NCBI GenBank assembly: GCA_036924285.1
Contig: JAYKYS010000022.1
Location: 868,001-932,000 of the forward strand
DNA from: Asterella californica
Lineage: Eukaryota > Streptophyta > Marchantiopsida > Marchantiales > Aytoniaceae
Reading direction: 5' to 3'
Length of the DNA stretch: 64,000 bases
In this document: piece after piece, positions 33,949 to 43,840 of the stretch
Layout: every line of letters starts with the position of its first letter
Position numbering within the stretch: position 1 is the first letter of the stretch
Notes under the pieces: generated by a model
Told to the model about the DNA's origin: nothing
Seen by the model: only the letters and a program-made list of their open reading frames with translations
Databases searched by the model: none
Program-made: the position numbers and the translations under genes

Positions 33949-36900
33949 GGATGAGTTTGTGCAACTCTCTTGCATAAGTTGGAACCCTGCTGTGATGTGT
34001 ATCGCCGCTTAAATTGCAGCTGAAGGACTCCTGCGCAACAGGCTGGAAATGCCTATTCTAACGGTCACATTGGCCGTTTGGGAATATTGTATATATCTTT
34101 CATGCTTGTGTACAGAGCCATGGCAAGTGGTGTTAGGTCTTCTTAGATAATGTGATTATATCCTTGCAGCCTCTTGTACGATAGAGCTGTGTACTCATGT
34201 TTCATTAATTTCTAACTTCATGTTATTTCTTAGATCCATACTGCAACCGTTGCGGGTACCTTCAAAGTCGAGGATGTGTCCCGGCAGAAATATGGATCCC
34301 CGTCCTTCCTTACAAGTAGTGCGTACAGGTGACTGTTACGTCCATTCTGGTGTTCAGATTTTGGTGGGTTTTGCAGTCTTGACTATTATGTCCATCCTGA
34401 TGTTCAGATTTGTTCGGCTTTACAACCTCGAAACGCAGGCCAGTCCTTACTGAAACGCTTTCTCTGTTCCCCGTTTAGAAGTTGATAAAAGTTACATGTA
34501 AAAAGTAGGGTGGGTGGTTGTAACCGTTACATTTAGGGGAATGATTGTATCTCTGACCTACTTTGAGAATGTTTTACGACACTGCTGCTTCAGACTACAC
34601 TGTTTTAAGTTTCATCGTGTGATTTCCCAAGCGGAACGGGACGCACTTTACTGCCGTGTCTGTCGTTACTCCTTCGGTTGCATATATTAAGTTGGGTTTG
34701 ACATTGTATGTCGCTTGGGACGTTCGTCTCGAAATGGTTGTGATCATACATTAGGCTTTATATACCCGATTTTTGAGGTGAGGAAATCCAAGAAGGGAGG
34801 CGGTACGGAAGGAAAGGAGGTTCACCGTTATTTCGTTCTCTCATGTGAGAGTAGCGATATCTCGTTTAGCTCTTGAATGATGTGCTTCAATTGTTTTCTT
34901 CAGTTGAGTTGTTGTCAAATCCGATAGGGATTCTGTTAGAAAACAATTATAGTGCGTCATCGCAGAGTTATACGAGATAGATCGAATAAGGATCCGAACG
35001 AAGTGTTGGAGCGCGGTCATCTTCATCTTCGGAATGGGAGATAAATAGAGGGGATGGTTTTGTTTTGCATTGTTCCAGTTGTGCTGGTTGCTTTTCGATT
35101 AGATCGTTTCCTTTTCGGGTTTCTGGTTGATCGTAACTGTTGAACCATTGCTCGGTCAGTAGTTTAGTATGCATAAATCAAGTTTGGATGTATTATCACC
35201 AACTGCTTGGGGACCAATGTGACGTGCTCATCTGCAGTAGAGTTAGCACAATCAGCTAGGGAAGAAACAGTGCCTACATGAGTAGGGGATGAAGATTAGT
35301 TAGTAAAGAAGGGAAGAATCTTTTTTTCTTTTATTCTTATATCTGCACCGAAGGTTTAATGTAGCATAGTTTTACATTTAAAGTGTGATTCATCATAGTC
35401 TAGTATGTTGGATAGCAGAATTAGATTGAGCTTTTCCCTTGGAGAGATTATACATATCTATCCTCCGATTGTGAATCTCAGCAAGGAGACTTTGTTTTCT
35501 TATCTCATTAGACGAACCCTAGAGGAAGAGAAGAAGAAATGAAATTAGATAACTGAAATGCACAGCACGCAAATCTATTGCACGCGCAGCACCTTGTTTC
35601 ATTCTAAGCGTTCTCGGTATGTCGGTAAGCTAAACAATTTTCTTAGTTTTGACTTGTGGAGTTAAAAAGAGAAACTTTGGAGTCGGTTCACCTTAAGTAA
35701 CTCGGTGGTTAGTCAAATTCATCTGAAATGGAAAATTGTTGTTCTGAAAGTTACATCAAATGGATGGAAAAGTGTGAAAGTGGAAAGAACGACCAGTGAG
35801 ACCTGGATGATAGGAGGTATAGTAAATTGGAACTATGTCGGTTAACGCTTAGTTAGCCGATTAGCATACTTCAGATAGCAACCCAATTAACTATGCCACC
35901 TATCAATGTCCGGCGGGACCGTAAAGAAGATCAGTAGAAAAGGCTCAGTGATAATTAAGGCTGTAATCGCACTCACATTATCGAAGTCGGTTTTTCTTCA
36001 AACGCGTGTGATCGTTACGGTTGGAGATAGACGTGTTGCAGTCTCTGCGGTCGCAGAAAGCCGGTCTGTACGTTTAATTCGTAGTTTGCGAGACAGGTTC
36101 GAAAATGGTGGGGTCTGGGAAAAGGTACAGTTTTTCGACCTTTCGTACGAGTATGGTCCTTCTCTCGCGCATGTGAATTTAACATGAATCCCTAGCATGT
36201 GCTGTGATAGAGCGGGAAGGTACTAGCTCCTCGAACAATTCGATGTCCACATGTGCAGAGATGGAGCGAGAAATGCCTTAGTCATCAGAGTCTCGCATTC
36301 GCGATAAGAGAATTGTATCGTTGTGTGTATGAGAAGAGAGAAATGAGATCTATTGCGGTTCAGCTGCTAGCGTTGTGTGAAGCCTCTCCAACCTTTGTTG
36401 TTTCGTTTGTAATTTATAGTGTCGTAACGTCACTTTCATTTTCGAATCTTGTTAAGTGGAGAGTGCAAATGGTTTTGAGATAAAGGGTTTTAGAACTGTT
36501 TGATCTCGTTGCAGATGAGCCTCCCATGCTTATAGAGACACAACAAGATGATTTGAATGGGATAGTTCTGGGTCCCGACAGTCAGATTCGACATGAGTTG
36601 TCATTTTGTTTTCAGGCTGCTGCACATAATGATCGAGTATATGCACCACCTCCGAATCTTCATGAAATTAGGGGAAGTCCTCTCGACGACGTTGTTGGAG
36701 TTGAGGAGGCAGTACGAGATGAAGGAGTGTCACGGATACCAGTTGGAAGCAATAACGTTCGATTGCATTCCATTTTAATTTCTGAGGTCAATGCTAAACT
36801 CTGAGCCAAGCTCACCGCTGCCAGGTAATTGTCATAAGCAGAGTAGGTTTGTGTGGCAAGATTGGCAAGTGCTGCACCTGATTGAGGCGAAGCGATTAGA

Positions 36901-37000
36901 GCATGAGGACCAGAATAGGAGTTCAAGTCTCAAGAAGATGATAACGGTGTCGTGTCGTGGACCGGCTCCTACTTGAAATTCAAACTTCGATACTTGTTGC
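33949..37000. other. No recognised gene; small tandem duplication near 34.33-34.41 kb
   Basis: Around 34329 and 34380 a segment of about 30 bp (GACTRTTAYGTCCATYCTG and onward) is tandemly repeated with a period near 51 bp. Frames at 35906-36187 (93 codons, MSGGTVKKISRKGS) and 36526-36804 (92 codons) are open but unrecognised; they could be exons of an unknown gene or chance. Confidence 0.4.
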
Positions 37001-37009
37001 TCCAAAGAC

Positions 37010-38640
37010 ACTCATGAGAAGACAAGCTAGACCCCAGCTTACGGGCTTTTGGCACAATCTCAGATCTCCATTTTCATCACATAGATGGGTAGAGCTCCTT
37101 GTCAGCTTTCCAAAGGCACTTTGTCTACTTCGTTTAGACGCCTAGTGGAGAAGTTACAGGACTCGAAAGATGGAGAAAATAAGCTAGGCCCCAGCTTACA
37201 AGTTTTTGGCACCATTTCGGATCTTCGTTCTTATCGCATCAGTGGATAGAGCTCCTTGTCAGCATTCCATAGGCACTTTGTCTACTTCGTTTGGACGCAT
37301 AGTGAAGAAGTTACAGGACTCGAAAGATGGAGAAAACAAGCTAGGTCCCAGCTTACGAGCTTTTGGCGCAACTTCGGATCTTTACTTTTATCGCATAGAT
37401 GGATAGAGCTCGTTGTCAGCTTTCCATGGGCATCTTGTTTATTTCGTTTGGACATCCAGAGAAGAAGTTATGCGATTCGGAAAAAGACTGTTGCAAGGGG
37501 GCTGCTTAAGGGGCTTGCTTGTTCCTGCGACCTGTCGGTGGATGTTTTGGAGAATTGGGAAATCCAATACACGTGCGCAAGGTGTCATCGGGTTCAGATC
37601 TGTGCAGGCTACGCACAGGTTAAGACGGTTCTTGAAGAGACGGATCGGGGGTTGTGTTCTAGGAGAAATTGAGACGCAGGGAGCAGAATTGGGGTTTTCA
37701 GTTACCTGTGAAGGAGAGATGGACCGTTCGGGCCGTTCCGGAGTCCAAACTTGCTGTCCTTGGATCCATCGGGATCAGAACAACGAGTTCTTCAGGAAAT
37801 TGAAGACGATACAAAGTTTTATCGGGCGGTTTGAGAGTTGTGAGAGAAATTGGCTCGCAGGGAAGCGCTTGCTTCAGGTTTTCATCGCCTGCGACCTGAG
37901 ATTGGATTGTTCTTCGCGATCGGTGAGCCAAGCTCTTCATTCTTGGTGCTTACGCGATCAGGGAGTCCTCATGTACGCATAGGAGAAGACTGTAAGTGAA
38001 TTGGATAGTTGGTTTGGGTGTGGTGAGCAAATTTGAGCCGCAGGGAGCCGATTTACGTCAGTTTTTTGTAGCCTACGACCAAATTTCTCGAGTAGTTTTG
38101 CAAGGGGAACTCCAAACGGCTTGTTTGGAGTCTTGTTGGGTTCAGAGTAGCTAGATCTACCTACCAGCGAAGACGAATATCAGTTTAGACGATCCGTTTG
38201 TGCGGTGTGAGCGGTTTTAAGTCGCAGGGAGGAGTTTTTGAAGGTTCGGTCACTTGCGACCGAAAATTAGCGATATCTCAACTATCGGGAGCCGGATCTG
38301 AAGGTTTCTTGGGCCAACGGAGTCAGGGAAGGAGACCCTATCAACATTTGAAGATCGTTTGGCGAAAGGAGAAAGTTCCCAGATAGATCTTTTTCGATTC
38401 CTTCGCTACAGGTTTCGTCCTTTTGAGTTCGTTAAGGACTTAGTTGGTTGTGTATGGCTTGTGGTAGCTAGCTTTAGCCAAGAGCTAGTGTGTGGATGTG
38501 GTTTGGACTTGGGTTTGGATCGCATGATACTGTTGTGGCTCTGGTTGTTAGCAAAGAGAAGTTCCTCTTGCTTTGAGCTACGTTTTGGCGATTTCAGACT
38601 AGGGTTACGTTTCAGGGGTTTGTTTTAGGGCTTCTGAAGT
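37010..38640 (+). repeat. Dispersed repeat family R1, long copy with 157-bp tandem units
   Basis: AAGCTAG(A/G) followed by CCCAGCTTAC recurs at 37024, 37181 and 37338, giving three tandem units of 157 bp. The following 1.1 kb aligns in order with 50.18-51.45 kb, for example the GGGAAATCCAATACACG block with the GGGAGGTCCAGTACATG block, and GTGTTCTAGGAGAAATTGAGAC with GTGTTCTGAGAGAAATTGAGAC. The family also occurs at 25.0 and 52.7 kb. Probably an LTR or other non-coding part of a retroelement. Confidence 0.75.
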
Positions 38641-38675
38641 AGGTTACAGACCGCTCTGGTCTTTTCCTCAGTTTT

Positions 38676-39542
38676 GTGCTGTTTGGAGAAAGAATCGACA
38701 GTGTACATACTTTCAGAGTGGTATATATCGCAGCATTCCTTTTTCGTGGTCGTTCTTCTCTGTCTTGTCTCTGTTTGGCACACAGCATCTCCACAGCCAA
38801 GAACCTCGCGTTTTCCTGGACATCCTTCACGCACAAAATATCCGACACGACAACGGCAGTGAGCAAACTTCAGCAGGTTCAGTCGTTCCTTTGTGCAAAA
38901 AGTGTGGTTATCACGGACATAACTGTGATAAAGAACAAGTGGAAGACAGTGATAACCGGGTACAAAAAAATTCGAGATCACAACAAGGTCTCTGGAAATG
39001 CCCCCTACACCTCGTTGAGTCGGCAGGAACGTGAAGAGAAGAAACTCTCCTTGAATTATCCATTGCACCACTATCCGCTCATTGACTGTTGGTATGGTCT
39101 CCGACCTGGCACCACCCCGCCGTGCATGACCAAATCTCTCACTTCGAGTAATGGTCCTGCAGGTCCAGATAGTGATGATGTTCAACCGCCCCCTCAATCG
39201 GGTCCTCAACCGGATTCAGAAGTTCAAAATTCTACAAATATAAATGTCGAGGAGTCCAGTCGTCATAACTTAGGAAAACGGAAGCATGAAATGAGCCGCA
39301 GTGCTTCTGCTTTGAACTAAACTCTCACGTGTTTTTCTAGTTCCATACTTGAAGTAGAGAAACAAAAATTTGAAATTGATAGAGAGAAGTTGAGTTTGTA
39401 TAGAGAACTAGAAGCTCAGAAACTCCAGCAAGAGAAGAGCAAACAAGAAAGGGCTAATGTTCGTTCGAGCCAAATTGTTAGTGTGTTAGATAAGATGGCA
39501 GGAGCACTGGCTGACATTGGCAGCGTCTTGATCAGAAACTAA
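38676..39542 (+). pseudogene. PIF/Harbinger MYB/SANT-like ORF1, copy B (one in-frame stop)
   Basis: ORF1 of Harbinger elements is a trihelix/MYB-like DNA-binding partner that brings the transposase to the element ends. Visible here are IKNKWKTVITGYKKIRDHN (second half of the MYB/SANT domain, about 38915-38975), then SGNAPYTSLSRQEREEKKLS and an acidic Pro-rich linker. The C-terminal part (39342-39542) is a heptad-rich coiled coil EKQKFEIDREKLSLYRELEA. The whole stretch is one frame with a single TAA at 39318-39320. Either this is a premature stop, or a very short intron removes it (CGCA/GTGCTT to TTTCTAG is only 43 bp and would not keep the frame). The N-terminal start is uncertain. The same domain order is seen in decayed copy A (12.77-13.82 kb). 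Confidence 0.7.
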
Positions 39543-39829
39543 AGAGTTCATAATGGTTTCACTGTTCTAGTTCTCATCGGTTTCTACACTCAGAACATGA
39601 AGCTTCTACAGTTTCTTCATTTCGAATTTTCAGCTAATTTTTCCTGTTACATGCAGATGATGTAGGATGGTGTGTTGTCTTGGATGTTTCACTGGTCCAG
39701 TTCGTAGCTAACTTCCTAATGTTGTTGATTAAGTAGTTCTGGAGCGATGTGGTTCTAACATCTTTGTCTAGCTTGTATGATGTTGTGTAAGGAAGCCCAT
39801 TATCGATGTCTATTGAGTTTTCGAACTGC

Positions 39830-40250
39830 TGAGTTGTTTGCAAGTTTCACTTGTTCATAAGAATTTATCTTGTTTCAGGTCAGAGAGCATGTTTCTTGTT
39901 TCACTTACTTACTGTTTACAATTCGAGTTGTGAGTTGTTTGCAAGTTTCAGTTCTCCATAAGAATCTATCTTGTTTCAGGTCAGAGAGCATGTATCTTGT
40001 TTCACTTACTTACTGTTTACAATTTGAGTTGTCTACTGAGTTGTTTGCAAGTTTCAGCTGTCCATAAAAATCTATCTTGTTTCAGGCCAGAGAGCATGTT
40101 TCTTGTTTCACTTACTTACTGTTTACAATTCGAGTTGTGAGTTGTTTGCAAGTTTCAGCTCTCCATAAGAATCTATTTTGTTTCAAGCAGACAGCGGCTT
40201 TCTAGTTTCACTTACTTACTGTTTTAAATTCGAGTTGTCTACTGAGTTTC
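39830..40250 (+). repeat. Four tandem copies of a 101-106 bp unit between the Harbinger ORFs
   Basis: TGTTTCAGG (or the variant TGTTTCAAG) recurs at 39871, 39972, 40078 and 40179, each followed by an AGAGAGCATG-type block, CTTACTTACTGTTT and AATTYGAGTTGT. A further short duplication of TTCGAACTGTTGTCTTCTTC follows at about 40253 and 40287. Confidence 0.85.
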
Positions 40251-40289
40251 TGTTCGAACTGTTGTCTTCTTCTGCTGAGTTCAAGTTCG

Positions 40290-41588
40290 AACTGTTGTCT
40301 TCTTCTGCAGATATTCAAGCTATCTTGGGGATAGTGACTACAGCGGTTGTGCTCGTTACAGAAATTGTGGCCGAGTGGGTGAGAGTTGAAGAGGAAGAGG
40401 ATGATGTCTCAGAATCGTGGTTTGATATTATGGCCGTGCATGACTCTGTCACGCGAGTTGTCTTCATGGCACAACAACTAATCGTTCAGCATCTCGAGCA
40501 GACTGAACATTATACATGGTGGGTGAAGCCTAGATCTTTAATATGGTTTGACTACTATCTCATGAAGAGTTATGAGGAAGATCGATGGATTAGAATCCTT
40601 CGAATGCCTAAGGCATTGTTTCTTCAGCTGGTCACTCTACTTGGGCCACATGTGTCAAAAGCAGATACTCATTATCGGAAAGTAGTCCCTGCCGAGGTTC
40701 GAGTTGAGGCAACATTACTCAGACTGACCTCATGCATGACTCATTTTCAGGTGGGCGAAAGATTCGGTATAGGAGAGACCACCTCTCAAGAAGTTTTTGC
40801 AGATGTTGTTACTGCTGTGAATGGAGTCCTTGGTCCTCAGTTGATCCAATGACCTACTGGATCAGCTATGGAACGAGTGTCTCAGGGTATTTTTAGGAAA
40901 GCTGGTCTCCCAAATTGTCAAGGTGCCATAGACGGCTCACATATTAAAATCAGAGCCCCGCCAGCCAGAGAGCTTCCTGGAGAATATTACAATAGAAAAC
41001 AGTACCACAGCTTAGTGTTGCAATGTGTGTGTGACACAGAAGGACGTTTTCTCGATGTGAGTTGCGATCGGGCAGGCTCGAACCACGACTCTCGAGTTCT
41101 GAGAACCTCAGTCTTGTGGACCCATATTCGAGACTGCAAAAGTGTTATCAGAGCCCATAGTTACACTACCTAATGGATTTTGGCTTCACCCGTATTTGTT
41201 AGGAGACTCCGGTTACACATTGGAAAGGTGGTTAATGCCTCCATTCTCATTGAACCCGGGGTCACCACATGTACATAGACTATTTACAGAACGTCAGATA
41301 AAAGGTAGAGTTTGTATTGAGCAAGCCTTCGGTGTTCTGAAAGGACGCTTTGCAATTCTTAGTGTTGGGATCAGCAGTAGCGTGAAATGGGCAGCTGAAA
41401 TAGTGAAGTGTTGTTGCGTGTTACATAATTTTCTTGTGCATCATAGAGTTGTGGTTTGTGTAGATTCGGCTGTCACCATGTCCTCTGTGACAGCGAGGCC
41501 GGATCATATTCATAACTCTGTCAGGTCGAGTGGCAATGAAGCTAGAGAAGCTTTAGCTGCATTGTTGGAGTCGTCTTCAACTCCTTGA
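40290..41588 (+). pseudogene. PIF/Harbinger transposase (DDE_Tnp_4), copy B, nearly intact
   Basis: A DDE cut-and-paste transposase. After an N-terminal acidic segment comes YTWWVKPRSLIWFDYYLMKS, then RMPKALFLQLVTLL and QVGERFGIGETTSQEVF (helix-turn-helix-like). Catalytic positions follow: Asp in GAIDGSHIKIRAP (40931-40933), Asp in LLGDSGYTL (41205-41207) and Glu in RVCIEQAFGVLKGRF (41319-41321). The C-terminus ends LLESSSTP. Two lesions are visible: an in-frame TGA at 40850-40852 (the frame continues unchanged to 41173) and a frameshift between about 41090 and 41142, after which 41142-41588 completes the protein. Otherwise it is well preserved, far better than copy A on the other strand at 11.5-12.6 kb. 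The ORF might begin at about 40290 after a TTCTGCAG acceptor. Confidence 0.85.
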
Positions 41589-42220
41589 TGCTTCAAGGAC
41601 CCTTGAGGTATGTTTTTTAATTTCGCTTCCAGACCTCCAGAGTAGTGGTGAAGTGACAGAATGATATTATACTTTCGAAATGGGTGACAGAAGGATATTA
41701 TACTTTCGAAATATAACTTGAGTACATTTCGCTAATATGGTTTCACTTTTTCGAGACTACGAGGACATCTCGCTATTAGACTTGAGTTGATTTTGCAGAG
41801 ATGTAACCATGCTTCGAATATGGTATGGACTGATTCAAGGTAGTGGTTGAAGCAACTTCGAATGCATACTCCAAGTCACAATTTAATTCACCATTTTTAG
41901 GCTGTAGTGGTTTAATGTAACAGGTCTGCGTGAGATCGAAGAAGGTTAGGTATTTTTGGAGGTACGTAAGTGTCTTCGCGAAGAGTTATGAATTCAGTCC
42001 TACAGCGTCACCGTTCACTTCATCGTCTTCTGATCGAATTTCGCTTTCGCTTGGATGTTTCACTTCATCGTCTTCTGATCGATAGAATTCGATTTTTCGA
42101 ACAGCTAGACAGCATGGGTCAGAACTCCGACCCATAGCGAGTGCGATTTGGTGATGTTTGCTTCATTTTGATGTTCTGTGAAGCAGCAGACTGATATTCG
42201 TGCCGATTTTCTGCAGGACG
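41589..42220. repeat. 3' flank of Harbinger copy B with two small tandem duplications
   Basis: GTGACAGAAKGATATTATAC is repeated at 41653 and 41684 (31-bp period). CACTTCATCGTCTTCTGATC is repeated at about 42016 and 42061 (about 45-bp period). I looked for terminal inverted repeats matching the region before 38.68 kb and found none. Confidence 0.6.
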
Positions 42221-42224
42221 GTCA

Positions 42225-42680
42225 ATGTGGACCTTGGACTCAGACTTGCCTCCACAGCCGAGGTTCGACCACGACTGGTGTGCAGATGAGCCTCTGCCCG
42301 TAGTGCAGGTACACCGAGTTGACGGTTCAGATAAGTGGGAGGTTGTTGGTGCAGAGCTGACTTGGGGGTTGGAATTCGACCCAGAAGAGTTGAAGACGAT
42401 GTTTCCTATGTGGCACGAATTGTGCTTGCAGTGGTGGGAAGATGCATTACATGTCGTAGAGGAAATATATTTCGATTCTATCTTCGAGCTTTCGATGCTT
42501 ATATGTGCCGAGTTCGCAGTCACAGGTCACAAAGCCCAGCGAAAGCTTGTCAAGAAGAAGATCGAAGATTTATTTGCAGCTCACTCAGTAGCTCACGTAG
42601 ACCTAGTGTTACTTTACGGGGTGGACATAGAGTTCTCGTGCCCTCTAGATTGTGTAGACTGTTCAATTCCCTGGGAATAA
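42225..42680 (+). CDS. Hypothetical 151-residue protein, unrecognised
   Basis: One uninterrupted frame starts with ATG 42225, a few bases after a good acceptor (TTTTCTGCAG). The product is acidic and Trp-rich in its first half (DLPPQPRFDHDW, WEVVGAELTWGLEFDPEEL, LCLQWWEDALHVVEE), then has a Lys-rich segment RKLVKKKIEDLF, and ends with several Cys. I recognise no family. It lies between Harbinger copy B and a minisatellite, so it may be a captured or terminal exon, or part of the element. Chance cannot be excluded, but the length and biased composition favour present or past coding. Confidence 0.4.
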   Translation: MWTLDSDLPPQPRFDHDWCADEPLPVVQVHRVDGSDKWEVVGAELTWGLEFDPEELKTMFPMWHELCLQWWEDALHVVEEIYFDSIFELSMLICAEFAVTGHKAQRKLVKKKIEDLFAAHSVAHVDLVLLYGVDIEFSCPLDCVDCSIPWE

Positions 42681-42929
42681 GGAGGTACTTCGATATGTAT
42701 ATATCGTTGCCTAGGCAACCTGCAATGTGGAACTCCACCTTTCCTTCTTGAAGACTTGGAAAGATTGTTTATAAATTTTGCTTCATTTCGAACTGCTGCT
42801 TATCGTCTGAGTTTTTCTGATCCTCGGAAATTTCCATCGTTGTATCGACTGTCAATGACTTACCGGTTTCTTTTACTGCTCGTGGTCATTTTCGGTTTTC
42901 AGTTTACCGTTTATTGTCGCACGACTCAC

Positions 42930-43840
42930 GGTTTGTTTGCGAGTAGTTTACCTTTACCAGCTGGTTTACATTACGAGCACTTTTCAGTCGCAGGTTCGAT
43001 TTGCATCTCCAAATCGTTGTTTACCTACACGAGCTGTTTATAGTCGCACACCTCACGGTTTGTTTGCGAGCAGTTCACCTTTACCTGCTGGTTTACATTA
43101 CGAGCACTTTTCAGTCGCAGGTAACTTTGCATCTCCAAATCGTTGTTTACCTTCACGAACAGTTTACAGTCGCACGCCTCACGGTTTGTTTGCGAGCAGT
43201 TCACCTTTACCTGCTGGTTTACATTACGAGCACTTTTCAGTCGCATGTAACTTTGCATCTCCAAATCGTACAGTACCTTTATGAGCTGTTCACCTTTACG
43301 AGCTGGTTTACTGTACGAGCACTTTTCAGTCGCAGGTAGCTTTGCATTCTCCAAATCGTTGTTTACCTTCACGAGTTGTCCACCTTTACGAGCTATTTAC
43401 ACTCGCAGGTAGACGGTTTGAAAGGGAGATGTTTACCTTTACGACGATGTTTACGAACCGACCAGTTTATAGTCGCAGGTAGCTACGCTATCTCTATCGT
43501 TATTTGCCGTTACGAGCTATTTACCTTACGAGCTGTAACCCTTCACGAGCAAATAATCCTTACGAGCCGTTTATCTTACGAGCTGTTTACCTTCACGAGC
43601 TTTAATTCTTACGAGCCGTTTATCTTACGAGTTGTTTGCGGTTCACGAGCTTTAATTCTTACGAGCCGTTTATCTTACGAGCTGTTTACCTTTACGAGCT
43701 GTTTACAGTGCGAGGTAGACGGTTTGAAACCGAGCTGTTTGCTTTTACGAGCTTCTTTACCTTACGAGTAGTTTACAGTCGCTGGTAAGTACGCTAAGAA
43801 ATTACTACCTTGTTTACCTTACGAGCTGTTGTCCGTCGCT
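42930..43840 (+). repeat. Minisatellite: ~126-bp units passing into short ACGAGCTGTTTAC units
   Basis: CTGGTTTACATTACGAGCAC recurs at 42961, 43088 and 43214 (127 and 126 bp apart), with a shorter step to 43303. From about 43370 the array degenerates into short units built on TTTACCTTACGAGCTG and CACGAGCTTTAATTCTTACG up to about 43830. Several frames stay open through it only because of the repeat. Confidence 0.88.

Noticed and set aside
39830..40250. CRISPR-like array
   Set aside because: The repeats are imperfect, contiguous (no unique spacers) and lie in a eukaryotic transposon.
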